A stretch of 5,398 nucleotides of DNA from an uncultured Campylobacter sp. (GTDB taxonomy: Bacteria > Campylobacterota > Campylobacteria > Campylobacterales > Campylobacteraceae): NCBI RefSeq assembly GCF_938018145.1, contig NZ_CALIII010000384.1, positions 1-5,398 on the forward strand, read 5' to 3'. The first letter of the stretch is position 1; each line of letters starts with the position of its first letter. Below the pieces are notes generated by a model that was given only the letters and a program-made list of their open reading frames with translations, made no database searches and had not been told where the DNA came from. Made by a program: the position numbers and the translations under genes. Below, one piece after another: positions 1 to 5,398 of this stretch.

Positions 1-136
1 AATTTACGCTTGCTAGCGCCTTTGGGTCGTGAAGCTCCTTGTTTGAGAGCGAGCTAAGCTTAAATTTGACGTATCTCGTGAGCCAAAATATAAACGAGTT
101 TTCAAAACTATCCTTGCAATCAAGCGCGTATTTCAA
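1..136 (-). CDS. xerH: XerH-type tyrosine recombinase, N-terminal fragment (cut by window edge)
   Basis: This is the first 45 codons of a minus-strand gene that runs off the left edge. The start is TTG at 136-134, preceded by AAGGA at 148-144 with a 7-base spacer. The frame is closed upstream by TAA at 175-173, with no in-frame ATG between, so TTG is the only good start. The peptide begins MKYALDCKDS and contains FWLTRYVKF (residues 17-25) and SLSNKEL (29-35). From memory, this pattern matches the start of Campylobacter and Helicobacter XerH, a tyrosine recombinase of about 350 residues that resolves chromosome dimers at difH. Only part of the N-terminal DNA-binding domain is present; the catalytic Arg/His/Tyr residues lie outside the window. 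It is divergent from ttrB, with 167 bases between the two starts. The reading frame and RBS are seen directly; the family call rests on recall of a short segment. Confidence 0.72.
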   Translation of the reverse strand, partial: MKYALDCKDSFENSFIFWLTRYVKFKLSSLSNKELHDPKALASVN

Positions 137-171
137 GATATTTTCCTTAAATTTATAAAAATTTGAAAAGC

Positions 172-177
172 ATTATA
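172..177 (-). promoter_or_regulatory. -10 box of the xerH promoter
   Basis: A perfect TATAAT on the minus strand ends 35 bases before the TTG start of the recombinase gene. It predicts a transcript start near 165 and a leader of about 29 bases that includes the AAGGA ribosome site. No convincing -35 hexamer is visible, which is usual for Campylobacter sigma-70 promoters, which rely on the -10 box and AT-rich upstream DNA. Confidence 0.5.
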
Positions 178-225
178 ACCAAACGCTTCTAAAAAATAAA
201 TTTTGGGGTAATCTGAAAAACACTT

Positions 226-241
226 TTAATCAAAAGATTAA
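226..241. promoter_or_regulatory. Palindrome TTAATC-N4-GATTAA, candidate CRP/FNR-family site
   Basis: The sequence TTAATCAAAAGATTAA has perfect 6-bp arms around a 4-base spacer. Its inner part has the 5-4-5 layout used by CRP/FNR-family regulators (FNR: TTGAT-N4-ATCAA; Campylobacter NssR, as I recall: TTAAC-N4-GTTAA), but the half-site is not identical to either. The centre at 233.5 lies about 40.5 to 41.5 bases upstream of the start predicted from the -10 box at 262-267, the usual place for an activator that contacts RNA polymerase at the -35 region. A single TAATC half-site also occurs at 209-213. The palindrome is seen directly; its role as an activator site for ttrBA is inference. Confidence 0.45.
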
Positions 242-243
242 TA

Positions 244-269
244 TTATCATTTAAGTTAAGTTATGATAA
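244..269. promoter_or_regulatory. Inverted repeat TTATCAT-N12-ATGATAA over the ttrBA promoter
   Basis: Seven-base arms TTATCAT (244-250) and ATGATAA (263-269) are exact reverse complements separated by 12 bases. The right arm covers most of the proposed -10 box, so a protein bound here would compete with RNA polymerase. GTTA also recurs at 255, 260 and 271, and GTTATGATAAA (260-270) is loosely repeated as GTTACGAAACC (271-281) one helical turn later, a layout seen at response-regulator sites. With these short AT-rich arms, chance is not excluded. Confidence 0.3.
262..267 (+). promoter_or_regulatory. Candidate -10 box for the ttrBA operon
   Basis: TATGAT matches five of six bases of TATAAT. 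It would place the transcript start near 274-275, giving a leader of about 29 bases before the ttrB ATG at 304, with the ribosome site AAAGGAG at 292-298. It is the best -10-like hexamer close to the gene, and its spacing to the palindrome at 226-241 fits an activator-dependent promoter. No clear -35 box is visible. Confidence 0.4.
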
Positions 270-303
270 AGTTACGAAACCATTTTGATTCAAAGGAGAA
301 AAA

Positions 304-1044
304 ATGCAATCAACGCTAGGTTCGCGTCGTAGCTTTATCGCTGCGGCGGGTGTTTTTATCGCGGCGACCGCGCTTAGGGCCGCTCCGAATAAATTTGAAA
401 AAACCAAAGGTCCGCGCTACGGCATGGTCATCGACCTCACGCGCTGCGTCGGCTGCCAGTCGTGCACGATGAACTGCGCTATGGAAAACAACGTCCAAGC
501 AGGCGCCTTTAGGACGATCGTTTCGGAGTACGAAGCTAGCGACAAAGACGGCAACCGAGCTGTTATTGCCTCGCTGCCGCGCCTTTGTAATCACTGCGAA
601 AATCCAGCCTGTATCGACGTTTGTCCGACGGGCGCGAGCCACCAAAGAAGCAACGGCATCGTCAAAGTAAATAGCGCCGAGTGTATCGGCTGCGCTCTAT
701 GCGCCGAGGCCTGTCCGTATCACGCCAGATACCTAAGCATGCAGACCTATAAGGTCGATAAATGCACCTTCTGCGATCACAGACTGCGCGCGGGTTTGCT
801 GCCTGCGTGCGTGGAGACCTGCGTGGGCGGAAGCCGCATAATAGGCGATCTAAACGACGAAAACTCAAATATCAGGAAATTTTTAGCCGCTCACGAGACG
901 ATGGTACTAGATAGTCCGAAAAATACGCATCCGCAGGTTTTTTACTACGGCGTGAGTGAAATTTTGGCTAAGAACGACAAGGAACTGGCGGCTAAAAAAG
1001 GCTACAAACAAGCGATCAGCTGGAGCGAAGAGATCGCGCTGTAA
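304..1044 (+). CDS. ttrB: Tetrathionate reductase iron-sulfur subunit TtrB
   Basis: The gene encodes a 246-residue electron-transfer subunit that carries electrons to TtrA on the periplasmic side. An N-terminal Tat signal has S7-R8-R9-S10-F11-I12 followed by an alanine-rich hydrophobic stretch to about residue 23; cleavage is likely near A26/A27. Sixteen cysteines form four [4Fe-4S] clusters of the DMSO reductase B-subunit type: C48/C51/C54/C58, C95/C98/C103/C107, C127/C130/C133/C137 and C154/C157/C169/C173. The segments RCVGCQSC, LPRLCNHC, DKCTFC and LLPACVETCVGG closely resemble enteric TtrB as I recall it, and length is typical. The start is supported by AAAGGAG at 292-298, five bases upstream, and by the Tat motif right after it. 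The ttrA gene follows after 10 bases. Other PsrB/PhsB/ArrB-like subunits share the cluster pattern; the TtrA neighbour makes TtrB the best call. Confidence 0.9.
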   Translation: MQSTLGSRRSFIAAAGVFIAATALRAAPNKFEKTKGPRYGMVIDLTRCVGCQSCTMNCAMENNVQAGAFRTIVSEYEASDKDGNRAVIASLPRLCNHCENPACIDVCPTGASHQRSNGIVKVNSAECIGCALCAEACPYHARYLSMQTYKVDKCTFCDHRLRAGLLPACVETCVGGSRIIGDLNDENSNIRKFLAAHETMVLDSPKNTHPQVFYYGVSEILAKNDKELAAKKGYKQAISWSEEIAL

Positions 1045-1054
1045 GGAGAAAATA

Positions 1055-4054
1055 ATGCAAAGACGAGAATTTCTAAAAAACGCGGCGATGATCTCGGCCG
1101 TAGGCGCGACCGCTGCGGTAGCGGATGACGAGGGAAAAATAAAAGACGACTATAAACCGCAGGGCAGCTCGCTTCAGCCCGAATTTAGCGTAAAAGACGG
1201 CAAAATTTCGATGAACGACGGCCATAGCGTGGTATTTTCTATGTGTCACGGCTGCGTGGCAAAGTGCGGACTGCGGCTACACGTGGACGAAAAAGCAGAC
1301 CGCGTGCTAAGATGCACGGGCAACCCGTATCACCCGCTATCAAACGTGCACTGGGCGAGCTTTGATACCTCGATAAACGACGCACTGCTAGCAACAACGG
1401 CTAGCGGCGAGGACGATCGGCGCGCCACGGTATGCGCTAGAGGCGCGGCGCTGCCTGAGATGATAGCTTCGCCTATTAGGATTTTATCGCCGCTAAAGCG
1501 AGTAGGCAAAAGAGGCGAGGGCAAGTGGAAAAAGATCAGCTTCGAGCAGCTCATAGAGGAGGTCGTCGAGGGCGGAGATCTTTTCGGCGAGGGGCACGTG
1601 GACGGGCTTAGAGCCATACTCTCAGACGAGCTCATCGACGAGGCAAATCCCGAATACGGCACCAAGCGCAACCAGCTTTTGAGCTTTTATCTCTACGACG
1701 GACGCTCGGATATCGTCGATCGCTTTATCAAAAAATCCTTCGGCACTATAAATCACTACTCCCACGGCGGTATCTGCGGCGGCGGCTTTAGAGTCGGCGG
1801 CAAGATCGCGCATAATGCAAAGGGCTTTGCCCATACTAAGCCCGACTACGAAAACTCCAAATTTACCATCTACTGGGGCACCTCGCCGGCAAACGGCGGA
1901 AATCCGTTCCAAAAGCAAGCCAAAATGGTCGCCCACGCAAGAAGTACAAACGATGACTTCAGCTATGCGGTGGTAGATCCGACGCTCACAAACGCCGTCA
2001 AATTCGCCGCCTCCGATAAAGGCCGCTGGATCGGTATAAAACCGGGCACCGACACCGCGCTTGCTATGGCGATGATACGCTGGATCATCGAAAACGAAAA
2101 ATACGCCGCAAACTACCTCATGCAGCCAAATTTAGAGCAAGCAAAGCTAGCCGGCGAGATACACTGGTGCAACGCCACCCACCTAGTCATCACGCAAAAA
2201 GGCCACCCAGACTACGGCAAATTTGCGCTTGTTGGCGACGAGTGGCAGGTCTGCTCTCAAAGCGGCAAAATCCAAAGCTACAAGATAAACGAGCCGGCTA
2301 AGCTCTACTATAAAGGCAAAATTTTGCTTAACGGCAAAAAAGTCGAGGTCAAAAGCTCGATGCAGCTGCTAAAAGAATCAGCCTACAAACACAGCCTCAA
2401 AGAGTACTCTAAAATTTGCGGCGTGAGCGTGGATGATATCCTCTGGCTATGTGAAAATTTCACCAAAAACGGCAGGCAGGTCAGCACCAACGTCCACGGC
2501 GGCATGATGCACACGCAAGCGGCGATGAGCACGTACGCGATATTTTGCCTAAATACGCTGATGGGCACCTACGGCTACAAGGGCGGCAGCGTAAACGCAA
2601 GCGCGGGCACGCATGAGTTTTTAAAGGGCAGATACGATCTGGAGAGCTTCGAGGGCGCATACAAGCCAAACGGACTAAATTTATCTCGCTCGGGCAAGTA
2701 TTACGAAACGAGCTCGGAGTTTAAGCGCAAAGTCGCAGCCGGCGGCAGCGGCTATCCGGCACAGCAGCCGTGGTATCCTATCTCGATGCCGCTAGTAAAC
2801 GAAACTCTCACCAGCCATGCCGCGGGCTATCCGTACAAGGTAAAAGCGTTTATAAACTACATGACAAACGTGATGTACGGGCAGGCGGGACTCGAGGTCG
2901 CAGTGCTTGACGCGCTAAAAGATAGCAAAAATTTACCGCTTTTCATCGGTATCGACGCCTTTATGAACGAGACCAACGCCTACGCCGACTACATCGTGCC
3001 AGACGGAGTAAATCTCGAAAACTGGGCGCTTCCAAACTCGCTTTGGGGCACGATCGCTAAAACCTCGGTCGTGCGCTATCCGGCCGTCGCCGCTAAACAA
3101 GACCGCGCCGCAGACGGCACGGTGATCGACGTGGAGGCCTTTTATATCGCGGTGGCAAAGAGGCTCGGGCTCAAAGGATTTGGCAAGGGCGCCTTTAAGG
3201 ACAAAGACGGAAAGCCGATGGATCTGGATACGAAGGAGCAGTATTACGCCGCGGCGCTGGCAAATTTAGCCTTTGACGGGGAGGGCGTAAAGGATATCGG
3301 TAAAGAGGATCTAAAGCTAAGTAAAATTTCAAAAACCATGAAAAAGCTAGAGCCGTTTTTAAAAGACGAGGAAAAGCCAAAAGTCGCGCACGTGCTGGCA
3401 AAGGGCGGTAGATTTGACGATTACGAGAGAGCTTATGCGGGCGATAAAATGACGGTAAAAGTACCCGCCGCCACGCCTGCTGCGATCTACTACGAGCCCC
3501 TTGGCGGACATAGGCACTCTATCACGGGCGAGTATATGCCCGGCACGCCGACTCTAGCCCTTGCGGTCGCTAGCGACGGCACGCCGCTAGAAAAGTTTTT
3601 CCCGAAATCCGAGTGGAAATACCTCGTAAGTTCGAGAAAATCAAACATTCAGCACTACTATACGATAGTTAGTCCAAAGCTGCGCGCGATACATCCGAAA
3701 AATTTCGTAAGGATCGCCGAGGATATCGCGAGCGAGCAGGGTATCAAGACGGGCGACAAGGTCAAGATCACGACGCCGTACGGCTCGCAAACGGGCGAGG
3801 CCTTTGTAACAAACGGCGTTGCTAGCGGCGTCATCAGCCTCGAGCACGGTTTTGGACACGATGAGTTTGGCGCCAGGGTGCATTTTATCGACGGCAAACC
3901 GGCCTTTTGGCTAGAAAGCGCGGAAAAAGGCGTAAATCACAACAAACTAGGCCTGCTAGATCCGAAGCGAAAGGGTAAATTTAGCCTAAACGACTGGCTA
4001 GTGGGCACATGTGCTAGACAGGCGCTACCTGCAAATATCCGTAAAATCGGCTAA
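1055..4054 (+). CDS. ttrA: Tetrathionate reductase molybdopterin catalytic subunit TtrA
   Basis: The product is a 999-residue, Tat-exported DMSO reductase-family enzyme expected to reduce tetrathionate to thiosulfate using a bis-molybdopterin guanine dinucleotide cofactor. The Tat motif is R3-R4-E5-F6-L7-K8, with probable cleavage after A23 (AVA/DD). The [4Fe-4S] ligands are C64/C67/C71 and C127. The likely molybdenum ligand is C241 in HGGICGG. The dinucleotide-binding C-terminal domain spans about 850-999. Blocks such as NPYHPLS (90-96), the stretch at 149-187, FIGIDAFMNETNAYADYIVP (630-649) and GHRHSITGE (818-826) match Salmonella TtrA as I recall it, and length fits TtrA (about 1,000) better than ArrA or PhsA. 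An upstream in-frame ATG at 956 lies inside ttrB, lacks a ribosome site and would bury the Tat motif. The chosen ATG has AAGGAG at 1043-1048 overlapping the ttrB stop codon, which suggests translational coupling. No ttrC follows. Confidence 0.93.
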   Translation: MQRREFLKNAAMISAVGATAAVADDEGKIKDDYKPQGSSLQPEFSVKDGKISMNDGHSVVFSMCHGCVAKCGLRLHVDEKADRVLRCTGNPYHPLSNVHWASFDTSINDALLATTASGEDDRRATVCARGAALPEMIASPIRILSPLKRVGKRGEGKWKKISFEQLIEEVVEGGDLFGEGHVDGLRAILSDELIDEANPEYGTKRNQLLSFYLYDGRSDIVDRFIKKSFGTINHYSHGGICGGGFRVGGKIAHNAKGFAHTKPDYENSKFTIYWGTSPANGGNPFQKQAKMVAHARSTNDDFSYAVVDPTLTNAVKFAASDKGRWIGIKPGTDTALAMAMIRWIIENEKYAANYLMQPNLEQAKLAGEIHWCNATHLVITQKGHPDYGKFALVGDEWQVCSQSGKIQSYKINEPAKLYYKGKILLNGKKVEVKSSMQLLKESAYKHSLKEYSKICGVSVDDILWLCENFTKNGRQVSTNVHGGMMHTQAAMSTYAIFCLNTLMGTYGYKGGSVNASAGTHEFLKGRYDLESFEGAYKPNGLNLSRSGKYYETSSEFKRKVAAGGSGYPAQQPWYPISMPLVNETLTSHAAGYPYKVKAFINYMTNVMYGQAGLEVAVLDALKDSKNLPLFIGIDAFMNETNAYADYIVPDGVNLENWALPNSLWGTIAKTSVVRYPAVAAKQDRAADGTVIDVEAFYIAVAKRLGLKGFGKGAFKDKDGKPMDLDTKEQYYAAALANLAFDGEGVKDIGKEDLKLSKISKTMKKLEPFLKDEEKPKVAHVLAKGGRFDDYERAYAGDKMTVKVPAATPAAIYYEPLGGHRHSITGEYMPGTPTLALAVASDGTPLEKFFPKSEWKYLVSSRKSNIQHYYTIVSPKLRAIHPKNFVRIAEDIASEQGIKTGDKVKITTPYGSQTGEAFVTNGVASGVISLEHGFGHDEFGARVHFIDGKPAFWLESAEKGVNHNKLGLLDPKRKGKFSLNDWLVGTCARQALPANIRKIG

Positions 4055-4098
4055 ATTTAACGCGGCGGCTAGGGCATAGCCTGGTCGCCGTTAAATTT
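4053..4098 (+). terminator. Long hairpin overlapping the ttrA stop codon
   Basis: The last two bases of the ttrA TAA codon begin an inverted repeat. AAATTTAA (4053-4060) pairs with TTAAATTT (4091-4098); after a two-base bulge (4061-4062), 4063-4073 pairs with 4080-4090 over 11 positions, two of them G-U, around a six-base loop (4074-4079). No long T run follows, although the 3' arm itself ends in AAATTT. It may work as a weak terminator, possibly in both directions between the convergent genes, or as a 3' stability element. The pairing is worked out by hand. Confidence 0.5.
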
Positions 4099-4126
4099 GA
4101 CGCTTGGGCGGTAAATTTAAAGTAGC

Positions 4127-4166
4127 GCAAATTTGTCGTGGACGGCGTCAAATTTGCAGTATTTTT
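4127..4166 (+). terminator. Candidate rho-independent terminator of ttrBA
   Basis: GCAAATTTG (4127-4135) and CAAATTTGC (4149-4157) form a 9-bp stem. Three more pairs, one of them G-U, are possible inside the loop (4137-4139 with 4145-4147). TTTTT follows at 4162-4166, four bases after the stem. The stem is AT-rich, but the position after a convergent gene end and the T run make a terminator on the plus strand reasonable. Together with the hairpin at 4053-4098 it would separate ttrBA from the convergent membrane-protein gene. Confidence 0.5.
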
Positions 4167-4195
4167 AAGGCAACCCGCGCAAATTTGAGGCAAAT

Positions 4196-5146
4196 TTACC
4201 TATAAATATCTAAACTTAAATTTAGTTCATCAATGACGCTAAGCATCTGCCTCACGTATCTTTGCTCGCGGCGAGCTTCAGTGATGTCTAGCCTCTCAAA
4301 GAGTCGTCCCTCGAAAAAATTTCTCCTACTAAAGCAAAATAGATAAAATTTGTTATCCATAAAGGCTACGCTGGGCGATTTTAGCGTGTTTTTGTAGGCT
4401 TTTAGCATATTTAGCTTGCCCATAAACGCAGGCGTGAGTAGGTATCTCGCCTCCACCTTATCCGTCGTAAAAACTCTAAAATTTTCATTAAATTTGACAT
4501 CGTCGAGCAGCTCTTTGTCGCCTAAAAATTTAGTATTAAAATCCTTACTCACGGCGACCGTTTTGCCGCGAAATTTCTTGTTAAACTCGCAAACTAGCAC
4601 GCTACCTTTAAAGTCCGAATACTTGTCAAACGCGTATTTTAGCAGGACGAAGGCGGCGACGTATTTGTTATTTACGCGCGGGTATTCGCGCTCGTGATTG
4701 ATGACCTCGCACAGGTTAAATTTGACGCCTTTATAGACGCCGCGTACGCTATCTTCGCTATAAAATGTGCTCGGTCTATAAATCCCCGCCGCGTCAAATT
4801 CGCTCTGCGAAATGCCGCCGTAGGCGCTATACGTAAAGCTTTCGTCTATCTCGCCGATAAGTGCGCGGACGAAAACTTCTTTGTAAAATTCGTTGTATTC
4901 CTCTTTTACTTTTTCTACTTTTTCGATGTGATTAAGTATTTTAAAAAGATAACGAGAAATAACAAGCAAAAACGCCATCATAAAGCCAAATGACGAGAGC
5001 TGATCGCTATCAAATCTATTTCCGAAGATAAAAAAGAGCGCTATGACGCAGACGCCCAAAATAACGCTTATCGGAGATACCGCGACTCTAGCTCGGCACT
5101 CTTTTTGTTTTTTTACGGTTAATAAAAATGCTTGCGAAAGGGTCAT
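4196..5146 (-). CDS. DUF3137-type membrane-anchored protein of unknown function
   Basis: This 316-residue protein has two hydrophobic helices close together near the N-terminus (about 23-41 and 53-71), a charged, possibly coiled segment (about 72-90: KVEKVKEEYNEFYKEV), and then a soluble domain to the end. The C-terminal part, with VFTTDKVEARYLLTPAFMGK (225-244) and a following DNKFYLF strand (264-270), fits the DUF3137 family pattern as I recall it. No catalytic motif is evident and the function is unknown. The short loop between the helices suggests a hairpin with both ends in the cytoplasm. The ATG at 5146-5144 has no strong Shine-Dalgarno sequence; an in-frame TAA lies eight codons upstream without another start, so the start is likely right but translation may be weak. 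It is convergent with ttrA and looks unrelated to it. Long plus-strand frames inside it are shadows. Confidence 0.82.
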   Translation of the reverse strand: MTLSQAFLLTVKKQKECRARVAVSPISVILGVCVIALFFIFGNRFDSDQLSSFGFMMAFLLVISRYLFKILNHIEKVEKVKEEYNEFYKEVFVRALIGEIDESFTYSAYGGISQSEFDAAGIYRPSTFYSEDSVRGVYKGVKFNLCEVINHEREYPRVNNKYVAAFVLLKYAFDKYSDFKGSVLVCEFNKKFRGKTVAVSKDFNTKFLGDKELLDDVKFNENFRVFTTDKVEARYLLTPAFMGKLNMLKAYKNTLKSPSVAFMDNKFYLFCFSRRNFFEGRLFERLDITEARREQRYVRQMLSVIDELNLSLDIYR

Positions 5147-5164
5147 TTGGTCGCTTTTGATTAA

Positions 5165-5214
5165 ATTTTACGTAAATTTTGACCGAGCGCGGCTTAAAAT
5201 AAAGTAAATCGGTC
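5165..5214 (-). promoter_or_regulatory. Possible promoter and operator of the DUF3137 gene
   Basis: Upstream of the DUF3137 start, the minus strand has TAAAAT at 5170-5165, usable as a -10 box with a leader of only about 12 bases. It overlaps the perfect palindrome TTTACGTAAA (5167-5176). Further out, GACCGA (5181-5186) and TCGGTC (5209-5214) are exact inverted arms 22 bases apart. The repeats are real; the promoter and operator roles are guesses. Confidence 0.22.
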
Positions 5215-5255
5215 GGGTAAATTTGAGTGAGGATTTTTTAATTTTGAGGTTTTTG

Positions 5256-5271
5256 GAGTCAAATTTGACTC
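5256..5271. repeat. Perfect 16-bp palindrome GAGTCAAATTTGACTC
   Basis: The sequence equals its own reverse complement over all 16 bases with no spacer, the longest gapless palindrome I found. It lies about 110 bases upstream of the DUF3137 start and contains the AAATTTGAC word on both strands. It could be a dimeric protein site or simply two back-to-back copies of the common word; there is no direct evidence for either. Confidence 0.45.
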
Positions 5272-5303
5272 GGCGCAAATTTTGAAATTTGCCGCCATTT
5301 TTT
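5272..5303 (+). terminator. Terminator-like hairpin followed by T6
   Basis: GCAAATTT (5275-5282) and AAATTTGC (5285-5292) form an 8-bp stem with a two-base centre, so the tip must open to give a workable loop. GGC/GCC pairs can extend the base with a one-base bulge. TTTTTT follows at 5298-5303. This is the order expected of a rho-independent terminator on the plus strand, yet no plus-strand gene precedes it in the 1.2 kb after ttrA. It may end antisense transcripts or be a by-product of the AAATTT repeats. Confidence 0.3.
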
Positions 5304-5398
5304 GAGCGTAAATTTGAGATCAAATTTGACAGAGCCCCAGAAGCGACTCGTCAAATTTGCAGGTCGCAAAGCTCGCCAAATCAAAGAGGCCGGCCGAA

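Larger units (their letters stand above)
5163..5358. repeat. Cluster of AAATTT-centred words, often AAATTTGA(C)
   Basis: AAATTT occurs nine times here (starting at 5163, 5174, 5219, 5261, 5277, 5285, 5310, 5322 and 5353), usually followed by G or flanked by GTC/GAC. The ttrA-DUF3137 spacer holds the same word six more times (4093, 4113, 4129, 4150, 4181, 4192), and once more across the ttrA stop codon (4053). The region 5147-5398 otherwise holds no convincing gene. A short minus-strand frame from the right edge to a TGA at 5322-5320 (25 residues) could be the end of a gene outside the window but cannot be supported. Confidence 0.5.

Noticed and set aside
316..868. Minus-strand open frames opposite ttrB (316-645 and 662-868)
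   Set aside because: Arg-rich, low-complexity translations antisense to a clear cysteine-motif gene; no ribosome sites or family resemblance.
956..1054. Longer version of ttrA starting at ATG 956
   Set aside because: It overlaps the end of ttrB by about 90 bases, has no ribosome site, and its 33 extra residues would place the Tat motif internally; the ATG at 1055 has AAGGAG and begins MQRREFLK.
1330..3897. Several minus-strand open frames of 61-113 codons opposite ttrA
   Set aside because: They are antisense shadows of a full-length conserved gene in GC-richer DNA, and none has recognisable domain features.
304..4054. Arsenate, polysulfide or thiosulfate reductase instead of tetrathionate reductase
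   Set aside because: The general fold is shared, but catalytic subunit length of 999 residues and several long sequence blocks match TtrA as I recall it; the B subunit also fits TtrB.
4416..4993. Two plus-strand frames, 4416-4697 and 4694-4993, that overlap by four bases like a coupled pair
   Set aside because: Both lie opposite the DUF3137 gene, lack ribosome sites, and their translations are low-complexity products of the opposite strand's hydrophobic and lysine-rich codons.
4053..5358. CRISPR array suggested by repeated AAATTTGAC words
   Set aside because: Repeat units are only 6-10 bases with irregular spacing and orientation; no constant-length repeats and spacers and no cas genes.
5320..5397. 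Minus-strand frame entering from the right edge and ending at TGA 5322-5320, possible C-terminus of a neighbouring gene
   Set aside because: Only 25 residues with no recognisable motif; a second frame is also open across the same stretch, so openness is not informative.

Overview
The window is a compact chromosomal stretch that looks like a Campylobacter of the oral/gut C. showae - C. rectus - C. curvus type. This is inferred from the moderate GC content, the very frequent AAATTT/KF codon pairs, and the N-terminus of a XerH-type recombinase, the single-recombinase Xer system of Campylobacter and Helicobacter. The species call is only an inference.

Layout, left to right: (1) 1-136, minus strand: the 5' end of a likely xerH gene, starting at TTG and running off the left edge. 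(2) 137-303: a divergent intergenic region with a perfect TATAAT for xerH, a candidate promoter for the plus-strand operon, and two inverted repeats placed like regulator sites. (3) 304-1044 and 1055-4054, plus strand: ttrB and ttrA, the four-cluster iron-sulfur subunit and the molybdopterin catalytic subunit of a periplasmic tetrathionate reductase, as a tight two-gene operon. (4) 4055-4195: a convergent intergenic region with two hairpins. (5) 4196-5146, minus strand: a two-helix membrane-anchored protein of the DUF3137 type. (6) 5147-5398: no convincing gene; unusually dense in AAATTTGA(C)-like words and palindromes, with one terminator-like hairpin.

TtrA and TtrB both carry twin-arginine signals, so they should be folded with cofactors in the cytoplasm, exported, and work together outside the inner membrane: electrons pass through the four [4Fe-4S] clusters of TtrB and the cluster in TtrA to the molybdenum centre, where tetrathionate is reduced to thiosulfate. 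The membrane quinol-oxidising partner TtrC and the TtrS/TtrR sensor pair are not in the window. There is no room for ttrC on either side of ttrBA, so electron entry must use a protein encoded elsewhere. That is the main biological question raised here. I see no clearly new biological system; the other notable items are candidate regulatory sites and the repeat-rich noncoding DNA.
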